A DNA stretch of 64,000 nt from Reticulascus tulasneorum (taxonomy: Eukaryota > Ascomycota > Sordariomycetes > Glomerellales > Reticulascaceae), in the NCBI GenBank assembly GCA_001557505.1, contig LSAX01000002.1, positions 1,798,001 through 1,862,000 of the forward strand, given 5' to 3'. Shown piece after piece: positions 23,234 to 34,667 of this stretch. The position numbers and the translations under genes were made by a program. The notes beneath the pieces were generated by a model, which was not told the DNA's origin, ran no database searches, and worked only from the letters and a program-made list of their open reading frames with translations. Position 1 is the stretch's first letter, and each line of letters begins with the position of its first letter.

Positions 23234-24453
23234 GGAAACAATTCACATGCCTAGACCGATTGGCAAGGCGAAGCGAATTACGGTGCTCGTTGCGTGGTGG
23301 CCATCCAGGCTGCAGAAACAAGCTGCAGTTGACATGACAGTCTCTTTGGTTCAGCAATCACACCGAACCGTATAAGAGATGATAGTTCGACTAGTGGCAT
23401 CTCTCTTTCTCACTCTGTGATACTGCACCTAGGAGTAGCAGAAGTCCATGCGACGATGATCCGGTTGCATCCTGCTATTGGATGGTCTAGCAGCCTTGCC
23501 ATCTCACTTGGCAGATCTGACCTGGAACTCCGCGGCATCGACCTGGGCATCATTGAGAGCGACTGAGAAGACGGTTTGGCCGATAGCTCACCCGTATTTC
23601 CATCTACAAAAGCCTGAACGAGGCCACACGTTTATTATATAGTAGAGGACGGACTACCGGCAAAGGAGCTTGTGATTTAGCGTTTTGCATGTCCCGTAGA
23701 GTCAGCTATCGCAACCGACCAATCTTCGCGTGTAGTCCAAGGTTCACCATCCAGGTCCTGGGAAAGGCACCTCCACTGTGGCTTACAACGTTATCTTGCG
23801 CGCCACTTCATAGTAGGAACTAACGCTGAAAGTTGCCATACCTACAATACTAAGAGCTACCCATAAGCGCGGCCGGTCCCGCTATCATATTGAGCTCCCC
23901 ACGTCATTAGGATCCAAGTCGCGGTTGGAGCGCAAACAAGCTCGCAAACCCAGAAAGGAGCTTAGGCTAGCCACGAATCATGTGCAACATAGGTAGGTGG
24001 ATAATTGTGGCCAGTGGTTTTTTTTTCCGGGGTAAAGCAGCCAATAACAAGATTGCAACGACCTGGCATCGCATATCGCATGCAAGGCCCCAACGGCCCC
24101 CCAGATAACTCGGGACTGCCGACAAAATCGCGAGTCCCGAAAGAGTAGGAGCTCACGCGACACTTTGCCACAGCGTTCGAGGAACGCATTTTAAACGGTC
24201 TGCGCTATGCCTCAACGAGCATCTCGCCGAAATCCTGATGCAGTAATGCCAGGGCAAGCCGTATCAATGGTCAATCGATTGATCGACTTGTTTGGGTGAC
24301 CTACGGACCTGTGGATCGAGCTGCATGCGCAATGAAAGATGATATAGCTAGGTGTGAGGTGCTGTCAGGTGCCGCCGCTGTTCCCTGCCTCTCTCTTCTC
24401 CTACCTCTCTCCCCAGCTCTTCTGCCAGATTCTCACCTGTCCGGACATTTGTA
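23234..24453. other. Intergenic region, no gene seen
   Basis: 1.2 kb between ADE8 and the secreted nuclease. Short frames only. CT-rich tracts before 24454 suggest a fungal promoter and leader. Confidence 0.4.
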
Positions 24454-25381
24454 ATGATGGCGCGAAGTCTCCCATTTGCCTTGCTGGCAGCAGTCCTCCC
24501 CCAAACGTTGGCTTGGGGGCCAATGGGCCATTACACTGTAGCCTACTTAGCAACCACGTTCGTGTCGCCGGCAACGACAACTTACATGCAGGAGCTCCTG
24601 GGAGATAACACAACCAAGTACCTTGCCAACGTAGCCAATTGGGCCGACTCGTACCGATACACCGACGAGGGCGCCTTCACCTACAATTTCCACTTCATAG
24701 ACTCCCACGACGAGCCGCCGCACAGCTGCGAGGTTGATCTGGAGCGCGACTGTGGTGAGCTGGGATGCATAGTCAGTGCCCTCGCGAACTACACCACGCG
24801 GCTCCTGGATCCCAGCCTCGATGCAGCCCAGCGCCAGATCGCCGCCAAGCTCGTCATTCATTTCTCCGGTGACATTGGCCAGCCGCTGCACTGCGAGGGT
24901 ATTGAGGAAGGCGGGAATGGCATCGCCGTGCTCTACGAAGGAACGGCGACCAATCTGCATGCTGCGTGGGATAGGAGCATTCCCCAGTCCATCACGGGCG
25001 GAAGCGACGAGTCCACAGCTATTGCCTGGGCAGCCGAGCTGGCGACGGAGATCACATCGGGAGACTACCGGTCCGCCGCCAAATGCTGGATACGGGGCAT
25101 GAACATCGAAGACCCGGAGACCACGGCGTTGAGCTGGGCGAGAGAAAGTAACCAGCATGTGTGCACGGTGGTCCTGCCCGAAGGTCGTGAAGGCGTGGAG
25201 GGATTAGATATCAGCGGCCCTTACACCACGCGCGCGCAACCGACAGTTAGCATGCAGATTGCGAAACAAGGATATCGGTAAGTCGGGCTCTGCCTAGAAG
25301 AAGAGCTGAGAACCATGCTAATCGGAGTGCAGATTGGCAAAATGGCTCGATGCCATCGTTGCTGCGGTCAATGAGAACTGA
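24454..25381 (+). CDS. Secreted S1/P1-type nuclease
   Basis: Zinc-dependent single-strand nuclease and 3'-nucleotidase, secreted for nutrient scavenging. Exons are 24454-25277 and 25333-25381 (290 aa); the second exon adds the last 16 residues (LAKWLDAIVAAVNEN). A signal peptide of 20 residues ends at Leu-Ala, which makes Trp21 the mature N-terminus. All nine zinc ligands of nuclease P1 are present at exactly the same mature spacing: Trp21, His26, Asp65, His80, His136, Asp140, His146, His169 and Asp173 (mature 1, 6, 45, 60, 116, 120, 126, 149 and 153). Potential N-glycosylation sites (NTT, NYT) are visible. It is expected to be active. Confidence 0.95.
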
Positions 25382-25502
25382 GGATAACATAGTGGCTACA
25401 AGTGCCGTATGGTTGGATAGAGTTACTTATTCATGTAGCTCTCTAATGTATATATGCTACCTCAATGTCATGGTTTTTTGTCCACAATGTGCACCTGAAC
25501 CA

Positions 25503-26720
25503 TTACCGTACTTGGGCACCAGTTAAGGTGCTCACCTTGCAGATTCCTCCTGATTCCGTTACTAGCTTGCCGACTCCCTCCTTACCCAGCTCCTTGACGA
25601 CGCTTGCATCAAAGGCGACCTCTAAGCTATCTGTAGTCGTGAAGCCTGGCTGGAAGGTCTCCCAGATCTTCTTTTTAGGGTTAAGAATACCCTCTGGCTC
25701 GCCCTGCCATCCCTCGAAGAACACTCTTTCGCCTGCCTTTGCATCCGCAGGTGGGCTGACCAATTCAACCGGTCCTTTGTGGTCGTCGACCTCGCCTTCC
25801 TTCAATTTTGGGGACGCAGCTAAAACCATGGCTGACGACTTGACACCTCGCATCTTGACAGGCTTCAGATTGCACACTACAATAACCTTCCGGCCTTGCA
25901 TATCCTCCAACGGTATTAAACCGTTCAAGCCAGAACATACGGTTCGGCAGATCTGGCCCTCGTACTCGGTTGTATCCTCAGAGGCCTTGTCGCCCATCGC
26001 AATGGTCGACACGTAAAGCGAATCAGCCTCGGGGTGTTTGATCGCCTTGAGGATGTGACCAACACGCAAGTCAATCAGTGATGGTGACAGAGGCGCCGCT
26101 GCAGCGGGAGCCTTTTGTGGCTTCGGGGCCTTCTCCTTCTTCTCTTTCTTCGGTTTGTCGCTGCTCTCTCCCGTCACCACAGCCTTGACTTTCTCTTTTG
26201 CCTCGACAACCTTCTCCTTGACCTTTTCTCCAGCAGTCTTGTCTTTGGTATTGGTACGGTCGACCAGTGTAGCCTCGCCTCCGGCAGCAGCAGCTTTCTC
26301 CTTCTTGAGGCGTTCCTTCTCAGCCTTGGCATCGATTGGCGGCTTCACGTAGCGGACATCGTCAACGTCTACCTTGACTTTTTCCGCATCATTGATGTTG
26401 AGTCCGAATGCAGGATAATTCTGGACGAAATCGAGATGACGAACAATGTTTGGAAGTCCCTTTTCACCCGTGCGTTCGTCTGCCGACCATTTTGCAACGA
26501 GAGGCTTGACTGCCTCGTACAAAGCGATGTCTGCTTTAGAGGGCTTGCTACCGAGGAGCGTGGTTCGGGTGGTAAGATGGGAGTTGACGGTCTCGAGAAT
26601 ACCAGCAAGCTGGGATTGGTCGCCATTAGCATTTTCCTTCACTCGGTCGGCTGTGGTGAGCCATTGCTGGATTTCCGCATCTTCAGTCGGTGTGTAGGTC
26701 TGCGATGAGAGAGAAGCCAT
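25503..26720 (-). CDS. arc1: ARC1-like tRNA-binding cofactor with EMAP-II/OB-fold domain
   Basis: Cytosolic cofactor that binds tRNA and delivers it to aminoacyl-tRNA synthetases (methionyl and glutamyl in yeast). The frame is open upstream to 26783, but the first ATG is at 26720, giving 405 aa. Residues 1-120 resemble the GST-like interaction domain (SKADIALYEAVKP). A Lys/Ala/Glu-rich basic linker covers about 135-215. The OB-fold tRNA-binding domain begins at SLIDLRVGHILKAIKHPEAD and includes VVCNLKPVKMRGVKSSAM. The start lies about 670 bases from the divergent LSH-like gene. An orphan tRNA-binding domain protein is the only alternative. Confidence 0.9.
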   Translation of the reverse strand: MASLSSQTYTPTEDAEIQQWLTTADRVKENANGDQSQLAGILETVNSHLTTRTTLLGSKPSKADIALYEAVKPLVAKWSADERTGEKGLPNIVRHLDFVQNYPAFGLNINDAEKVKVDVDDVRYVKPPIDAKAEKERLKKEKAAAAGGEATLVDRTNTKDKTAGEKVKEKVVEAKEKVKAVVTGESSDKPKKEKKEKAPKPQKAPAAAAPLSPSLIDLRVGHILKAIKHPEADSLYVSTIAMGDKASEDTTEYEGQICRTVCSGLNGLIPLEDMQGRKVIVVCNLKPVKMRGVKSSAMVLAASPKLKEGEVDDHKGPVELVSPPADAKAGERVFFEGWQGEPEGILNPKKKIWETFQPGFTTTDSLEVAFDASVVKELGKEGVGKLVTESGGICKVSTLTGAQVR

Positions 26721-27394
26721 TTTTGTCAGCTGGCGGAAGGGCGAAACACTCCGAAGACTCGGGACGAACGTTCGAAGAGACAACAGTTTGACGGTGGGAG
26801 TTAGGTAGCTCGGGAGAAGTCGAGTCAGAAATGAGCTTTCAGTACTGCAGGAGGAGGAGCAGGAAATGGCTATATCGTCTCAAGATTTACGACCCAGGAT
26901 GGAGGGGTTGAGTCAGAATTGCCCCGCCAGAATATTTCTGCCTTTCAATTGAGGCAAACTTTCTTCAATTCCACCTGGTCACCAAAATAACTTAGGCAGC
27001 ACACTGCCCATGCTCAGGTACTAAAGTGGTGACACGACAACGCGTGACTCCGTTGCTTTTTCGCGTCTCGGTACGTCACGACTTCTTTTTTTCGTCGCCC
27101 ACGCGATCCGCGCCCTTTGAATGAACATACAGAAATTGTCCCCTCTTGCCTCCGCAATTGAACTTCTTTCGCGGCCCTGATAGGAGAGCATTCAGAATTG
27201 GAACCTTCAAAACGCCATTCGGATTTTTGGAGGATTTATTGCTTATTGCCTATCAACTTTCCAGTTGCTTTCCCCCTGAAGGCGCAACCACGCTAATTTA
27301 GCCCACCGCGGCTGGTGGCAAAGCATCATTGACTTCTTTTTCGGTTCAGGGCCATTTCACTTCTCAGTCTCAGCCACACTCAACACAGCTCGAG
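26721..27394. promoter_or_regulatory. Divergent promoter region of ARC1-like and LSH-like genes
   Basis: 674 bases. ACGCGT, the MluI cell-cycle box core, lies at 27040-27045, about 350 bases before the LSH-like start. Polypyrimidine tracts occur at 27080-27095. Use by an MBF-type factor is inference. Confidence 0.35.
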
Positions 27395-30283
27395 ATGGAT
27401 AATTCGTCATCGTCGGACGTCGAGTCTGTTTTATCGACATCGCGATTTCCAACAAGTGCCTCGTCCTCGCCTCCACCCGCCGAATCGCCATCCTCGAAAA
27501 TGGATCCCGTTACGCAGCAACTCCTAGCCCAAGAGGAGAAGGCGCGTCAGGATAATGAAAAGGCTGAGGCAAAGCGCAAAGCCTCAGCACTTAAAAAACG
27601 GGCGAAGAAGGCGGAAACGAAGGCAGAGCGAGAGGAGAAAGCCAAGGAACTTGATGACCTCCTGCGGAAGAGTGCAGCCTTTAGCGACATTCTTACAAAG
27701 AAAACGGAGGTTCTCGGAAGAGTGGGCAGCGGCCTGGATGGGAAAGTCCTCGGAGACCACGACCTCAAGATGGCTGAACAGCCGAAGTGTATGACTGGCG
27801 GCACGATGAGAGACTACCAGCTGGAAGGGCTGACTTGGATGTACGAGATTTGTCAACAAGGAATGAGTGGTATCCTCGCCGATGAAATGGGTCTAGGTAG
27901 GAACGGAACTTATGCATCTTTACTTCACATGCTCACCGTCTCCAGGCAAGACTATCCAGACCATCTCACTGATCGCGTTGCTGCGAGAACAAGATTATCT
28001 TGGTCCACATCTGATTATCGCACCTTTGAGTACTCTATCAAACTGGATGGACGAATTTCACAAGTGGACGCCTTCAATACCTATCGTCATGTATCACGGC
28101 GACCCGAAACAACGGGAAGAGATCAGACGCACCAAGATCATGAAGCACATAAGTTCCGGACGGCCGAGCAGCAAATTTCCTGTTGTGTGTACTAGTTACG
28201 AGATCATCCTGAGAGATCGAATCCATCTGTCGAAGATTAACTGGGAGTTTATTATTATTGCATGTATTCCCCTTCACTGAGTGTTGTTGAGGCTAACACA
28301 GTTCATGTAGGACGAAGGACACCGCATGAAGAACTTCGACTCAAAGTTGTTTCGAGAGTTGCGGACATTCACATCTGCTACCCGTCTGTTGATTACTGGA
28401 ACTCCGCTACAAAACAACCTGAAGGAGCTGTGGTCCCTCCTCAACTTTCTCCTCCCCGATATTTTCACCAACTGGGAAGCTTTTGAGACCTGGTTCGATT
28501 TCAGCGATCTGCAAGATGAGGAAGGGACGGAAGACTTCATTGGTGACCAGGCGAAACAGGAACTGATCAAAAAGATCCACCTGATTCTTCAGCCATTACT
28601 CCTTCGACGAGTAAAGTCAGATGTGGCAGCGTATCTCCCAAAGAAGCGTGAATATGTTCTGTACGCTCCAATGACGAAGGAACAGACCGACCTGTACAAT
28701 GCCATCAATGATAAAACTATCGATACGAGGGCATATCTGGAGAACAAGGTTGTTGAACGTCTAACGGGTGCAACAAACTCCCCGATCGGCTCCCGGAGAG
28801 CCAGCCCTCGCTCATCGACATCTGGTATCGCCACTCCACAGACCAAGCTTGAAGAGGATGAGCTTGCGACCCACGTCTCACTTCCCGTTCGGTCTAGCCC
28901 GAGGAAAAACAAAGTCGATGGCGTTTTGCAAGCGTCACCCAAGGACGCATTCTCTTTGATGATGGGGAAGAAGAATCGTGGTCGTCCTTCAAAAGCAGGC
29001 GCTGAACCAGTGTCGTCGAACACACCTGCAAAAACGAATCCAAAAAGGAAGGCTCCACCAACCTCTGAGGTCTCACAGATAAAGAGCGCCAAGTCAAGTA
29101 GACAGTCCACGCCAGCCAGCACAAGCAAAGGACGTACCAGAAAAAGCAAGCGCAGTTATCGTGATGCAAACTCCGATGATGATGATTTATCGGATGACGA
29201 GTTCGAGGCTAGGCTGGCCGATGAGTTCGCCGAGGCTGACACTGAGGAGACGGGGCTTGCTATGTCATCCGAAGAATTTGAACGGTCCCAGACTCTGGAG
29301 ACTGCGAAGAAAGAGATCTCAAACAAGAAACTCGGCAACCCCCTTATGCAGCTACGTCTGGTGTGCAATAGTCCCCATAACTTCTACAATCCTTGGAACA
29401 TAGACAATGGCATGCCTATTGACGAGACTGTCGTCACAGCATCTGGAAAGATGCTGCTTCTCGATCGGCTGCTGCCATACCTGTTCAAACGTGGACACAA
29501 AGTTCTGATCTTCTCACAATTCCAGACTCAGCTTGACATCCTGCAAGACTATTGCGAGCTGAGAAAGTTTCATGTTTGCCGTATTGATGGGTCGGTCGCC
29601 CAGGACAGCAGAAGGGCGCAGATCGAGGAATTCAACAAAAACCCGAAGTTCAAACTCTTTCTGCTCTCGACCAGGGCTGGTGGGCAAGGTATCAATCTTG
29701 CGAGCGCCGACACTGTGATCCTTTTTGACAGGTAGGGTTCCCTTCGAAGGGTCTTCACTGTTGTCCGATCCATGCTAACAAATGTTAAGTGACTGGAACC
29801 CTCAACAAGACCTTCAAGCACAAGACCGCTGCCACCGGATTGGTCAAACTCGCCCAGTCATCGTCTATCGGCTGGCAACAAAAGGTACTGTAGAAGAAGA
29901 ACTGCTGATGAGTGCGGATGCAAAGCGTCGGCTCGAGAAACTAGTGATCAAGAAAGGCGGGTTCCGAACTATGGGCCAAAAGCTAGATATGCGTGAAGAC
30001 CTGGATAAAGAAACCCTCCGAGCTTTATTGCTCAAGGATGGCTTGGTCTATCAGTATTCTGGAAACGAAGAAATCATCAGTGACCAGGATATGAACACGT
30101 TGTGTGACAGGTATGTTTCAACAAGTGACCTGTATGAAATATGTCGAGGATATGTGCTGACTCGGTGATAGGGGCGACGAGGCTTATGTTCGCGCAGCGC
30201 AAGGCGACGGCAATGCTGATGGCTATAAGGTAGTCGAGACAGGTGCCAATGGTATCATTGCCGCAGGGCAGTTCAAGTCTTGA
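27395..30283 (+). CDS. irc5: SNF2-family remodeller of the LSH/HELLS/DDM1-IRC5 group (MUS-30-like)
   Basis: Nuclear ATP-dependent chromatin remodeller; Neurospora MUS-30 and yeast Irc5 act in genome stability. Exons are 27395-27896, 27946-28259, 28311-29731, 29790-30110 and 30172-30283, phase-consistent, 889 aa. The first in-frame ATG is at 27395. A charged coiled-coil-like segment lies at about 50-110. Helicase motifs are DEMGLGKT (163-170, split by intron 1), DEGH (273-276), ITGTPLQNN, and [11 protein letters not shown] and [18 protein letters not shown] in lobe 2. Between the lobes lies an insert with an AT-hook-like RGRPSK (near 495) and an acidic patch (near 555-585). Intron 2 (28260-28310) appears to be GC-AG. 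The C-terminal motif ending VVETGANG fits the group better than ISWI or CHD. Confidence 0.92.
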
Positions 30284-30446
30284 TTCGATCATGAAAGGTG
30301 GCGTTTTGGGCAGTCAACCCAGGTTATCAGCTTTTTTTTACAATGTTATATAGAATTCGCTGACAAGGACGCGCGGTGGGAAACGGATCACATGTATACT
30401 CTAGAACACTTCTAGCATCTAATGTTTCGAATCTTGTTGAGGTTAC

Positions 30447-30886
30447 TCACAGTCTAGACTCTACTGTAGAGTGATAGTCGTGGATGGCCGCCTGATATAG
30501 AATCGGCAGGTGCAGAAGACCTGTCACAAACCCGTACTTTGCGATCGCTCCATCGTATATCTGATATCTGGGAAGAACTGCGACCAGCGCGGTACTGGTG
30601 AAGAAGCTTACTGCATATCCATTAGAAAAATAAGCTCTATGAGAGAATGTGGGCCACTTTCTTCGCGGTCCCTGGTAAGGATGGAGAAGATATGACGGCG
30701 GACAGATGGGTAAAGGATGACGGTAGCATATCCTACGAGCAGGAAGATAATGGTCAAGTCGGAGAACACGTGATAAATGGTGCAGATAGAGGCATGGTAG
30801 GTCAGCCACTCGAGACGTGCTGCGATGGGCGTGATGATACAGGTGATGGCCACTTGAAGTGAGGCGTAGTAGCCTGAGCTATCCAT
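30447..30886 (-). CDS. Doubtful small membrane protein, two exons
   Basis: Not recognised. A frame from the ATG at 30886 gives hydrophobic segments near residues 9-25 and 40-60. Splicing a 44-base intron (30611-30568, donor GTAAGC, acceptor CCCAG) in phase adds 40 residues to a stop at 30447, for 131 aa in total. The second exon has one more moderately hydrophobic stretch. It could be a small integral membrane protein, a remnant of a larger transporter, or chance. A perfect inverted repeat lies about 175 bases upstream of the start. Evidence is weak. Confidence 0.28.
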
Positions 30887-32468
30887 AATAATCGTGAGTG
30901 GTCGACAATACTATGGCTCGCTAAAAATTCGGCAATACGGATATGCACTGGTCTGTATTTAAGATGTAAGCACTCGTAACTTGTGGGATATCTCATATCT
31001 GATTTGGCCTTTTGTTTGATTATGGCGACTTTGAGAACGGATCCGAAACCTTTGATACGCCGGCACAAGAATACTGTGCCGGTCCCTTTGTACCTGAATC
31101 ACACAAAGCCGGCATGATCAGGCTTGCATATGACGTGCAGTATCGTGCACTTACAAATGATGGTTATTGCAAGGCTGGGTGTCGGACTTATCGCAATTTA
31201 AGCATATGACACCCGAGATTCCGGACGGATCCTTCAGCGGGAGCTATTGTGACTGCTCACTCGGTAGCTACTAGCTCCAAACCTTTCGGGATCACATGGA
31301 TCGCTTCATTATCACACAAGCTATAAACCATCATGTAGAGGAAATGTTCCTCTCCTTGCTAACTTTTCGCAGTTTCTAAAAACCAGCCAGAAGTAAAGCA
31401 TTGTGAGGACGTAGCCCTCATGCACCCCACTGCGGGCTGGTCAGCGTGACCACCAGAGGTACTGAGGCAAGGAATAGTTCCCATTCTGCGCTGGAAATGC
31501 CGTGTATTCAGTTGCACATAAAGTCCACACAATGACGAGTGGTACTCGGGCTAAGACTCCAAGCGTCGAGATAGTTTATGATGAGGAGTAATCCGCAATC
31601 CGTACCAGTCTTGCAACTTCGGCGTACCCCGAAATCCCACGGCTTTAATGCGATGCTAGGCTGGATCCCGGAACTCCGGGCACTAGCTGCATCAGTCGAC
31701 GTGGTGACCCTCCTAACCATCGCAGGGCTGCGGAGTTACACGGCGCTACACGGTGGGTTTAATGGTTGTGTCGCTTAGCCCTACTGAGCTCCAAGCGATT
31801 TCGAGGTCAAAGTCCGGTGACAGGTTTGAGTGCATATTCCGCGAGGATTCGCGCAGGTTCCAGCTGGCAGCACATTGGAAGCCTGATCAAGCGTGCATCG
31901 TATCGACACTGGCCTTTGCGGACGAGTACGTCCGTAAATTATTAAGCCAGCACAGCATCCCTGTTCTTTGCAGATTTAACATGATATTCTTAGTTTTCGT
32001 CCCTGCTTTTGGTACCTAGGGGTCCAGAATCAGGGGAGTAGTCTGCAGATCCGCAGATCCGCAGATACCGGATGGTAGATGCGGGCGAACGTAGAGAGCA
32101 CTGGCGGTTTCATTGGTTAGTGGCCGTCCCTGATTCAACGATGGTCCCATTTCGATGTCTAGCCCGGCTCAAGGGTTCTTACTAGCCAGGAAGCTAGGCG
32201 TCTGATAATGCGAACATCAAGATTTCAACCGAAGTTGCGGACATAAAGGGACCATAAATGCATAACCAGTTACTTAATATGGAGTTTGAGGTTATGGCAT
32301 GGATTGTGTACCTTCTCCCAAGAGAATGCATAAGAGGCCGCTGCCCCTCATCACATTTTGACATCTCACGCCCTACAATCAACAGTTCAAATAATCATCA
32401 GCTTATCGCCATTCAGGTTCAATCCACTCCTTCAAGCAGCCATATCCCCACTCGACCTACCCCAAACA
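30887..32468. other. Intergenic region before the aldo-keto reductase
   Basis: About 1.6 kb with short frames only. It holds the inverted repeat at 31060-31082 and a short tandem repeat at 32045-32068 (three units of GCAGATCC, the last imperfect). The last 150 bases should be the reductase promoter. Confidence 0.4.
31060..31082. repeat. Perfect 8-base inverted repeat with 7-base spacer
   Basis: CCGGCACA and TGTGCCGG flank AGAATAC. The symmetric arms with CGG ends resemble the palindromic sites of dimeric Zn2Cys6 factors. Function is inference. Confidence 0.6.
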
Positions 32469-33614
32469 ATGGCTCCGTCGACTCCCGTTCCCACTCGTAA
32501 GGTTGGCAAATATGGACCAGAAGTCCCTGCCCTCGGCTTTGGGCTTATGGGTCTCAGCGTAGGATACGGCGATGGAGGGTGCGTTTGAAATAACCTCATC
32601 TTTCTGCGAGACTGGTACTAACCCGTAGCCAGTTCTGATGAGGAGCGTTTCAAGGTGCTTGATCGTGCATGGGAACTTGGTCTCACGAACTGGGATAGCG
32701 CCAGTGCTTATGGCGACAATGAGGCGCTCCTTGGAAAATGGTTCGAGCTGCATCCTGAACGACGAAGGGATATCTTCCTTGCGAGCAAATTCTCACTTGT
32801 TGTCTCTGCCGAGGGGATCTCAGTTGATAGTACCCCTGAAACTTGCAGGAAGTCGTGCGAGAAGAGCTTGGAGCTGCTCGGCGTCGACTCGATTGACCTA
32901 TATTACATCCACCGACTCGATGACAAGACACCGGTTGAGAAGACCATTGAAGCAATGGTCGAGCTCAAGAAGTAAGACTGACCCCTCAACGTTCTCGCCT
33001 TTTGTGGCGAAAGATGAACAATACACTAACGCGTGCGAAGTGAGGGCAAAATAAAGTACTTTGGTATATCAGAGTGCTCCTCTTCTGCTCTCCGGCGCGC
33101 CTGTGCGGTCCATCACATCGCCGCCGTACAAGTCGAATACAACCCTTGGTCTCTCGAAATCGAAGGCGAAGAAGGGACAAATTTGCTCAAGACTGCCCGC
33201 GAGCTGGGAGTGGCCACCTTCGCCTACGCTCCGCTAGGCCGGGGAATAATGACCGGGCAGTTCAGGTCCGCCGACGACTTCGAAGCCAACGACCACCGCC
33301 GCTCATCGCCGAGATTTATCGGTGACAACTTTGCCAAAAACCTCGGTTTAGTCGACCAGTTTAAGGCAGTGGCCGACCGCAAGGGATGCACGCCCGCGCA
33401 ACTGACGCTTGCGTGGCTGCTGGCGCAGGGAAATGATGTGTTCCCCATTCCCGGAACGAGGAAGATCAAGTATCTCGAGGATAACTATGGCGCTATCAAT
33501 GTGACGCTCACAACGGAGGAAGAAAAGGAGATTCGTAAAATGGTCAACGATGCCAACATTGCTGGCGACAGAGGCGCTACTTTTGGGGCGTACGCTGATT
33601 CGCCTGCCCTATAA
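32469..33614 (+). CDS. Aldo-keto reductase (AKR13/YakC-like)
   Basis: NADPH-dependent reductase of aldehydes and ketones with a TIM-barrel fold, cytosolic. Exons are 32469-32578, 32633-32971 and 33041-33614 (340 aa), all in phase; the first intron ends at a CAG downstream of an earlier TAG. The catalytic tetrad is present: Asp58 and Tyr63 (NWDSASAYGDNE), Lys89 (FLASKF) and His130 (YYIHRLD). The cofactor end shows FPIPGTRKIKYLEDN. Length matches the family (about 340). The physiological substrate is unknown. Related fungal enzymes include pyridoxal reductase-like and xenobiotic-reducing members. Confidence 0.92.
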
Positions 33615-34667
33615 TACCTTTGTAACATCCAGTCAGTTCTCAGGGCCTGTTTTACGTAGCGTTGGTACCAGGACTCTCATTAATACATATGCCTATTCCA
33701 AAATTTGAACCGGAGGGTGGTACCGACCGTGTCACTGGGGACGGGGCTTGGTCGTGTGAAGAATGAAAGATGGTTGTCTTCAGTCGCTTATCTTTGAGAC
33801 TGCTCCTATTGCCGAGAAGAAGTCTTTGAGACTGCGACACACCCCAATGCTATCAGTTGTTTCTCTACATTGACTCTACTGTGAGGCTTTGTTCCAGCAA
33901 AGAAGCAGCCCGTGATTCCATCAGAGTAATAAATCAACGAGCGAGTTCTGTTGTCTGACCCAGTCAGCCGGGGACACCCAAGACATTCATCTCGGCAATG
34001 TTTGTTCACAGACAACGGCGCAGCCGATGTGTGAACTGCGCAGTCCCATGGGAACTTACTCTACCTCTTCTTTGGCACTCACAAGTAGCGAGCCCATACA
34101 AAGAGGCGCGGCTGACATTTACCTCATTGGCTAGCCAAGAGAAGAGGCATTGAATGTGATCAGGGACATGAAGCTCGACGGACAAGTGGTCAAGAGGGAA
34201 TAGTATGTAGAGCGGAGTGTCGAATTTGGAATTCACACTGCATGATCGGACGATAAACGCTTCAAGGACGGGACGACGAGGAGACAGAGGCTATCTGCAA
34301 GTCCCCTGTTCGGGTATCGTATCGAAGTTGCAGTTCCGAGTTCAGCATGGGGAAATTCAAGAGCTTCAGCTCGATGCACCATTGTTACGATGAGGAGATG
34401 AGGAGGAAGCAGTTTCATGCAGGCACGAATTGTACAACTTTGAAAGCCCTGAATTTGAACACTGTGTATTTGGATGGCTCGCTCTGCAGTATGTGTCAGC
34501 GACGGAAATCAAGAAGCCCGACCCAAGACGTTCAGATAACGTACTGCGGATGTGTGATAATAGCTATGACTCTTCGGCACTTCTTCGGACAGCCGTGGTC
34601 GCAATGTTCGGGGACAGGCAGGCGGGTTGCCCGTCATGATATTGGGTATCTCAATGCATTGTGGGCT
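33615..34667. other. Convergent 3' intergenic region
   Basis: About 1.05 kb between the ends of the aldo-keto reductase and PSF2. Only short frames with no domain. No tRNA-like cloverleaf was noticed. Confidence 0.4.
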
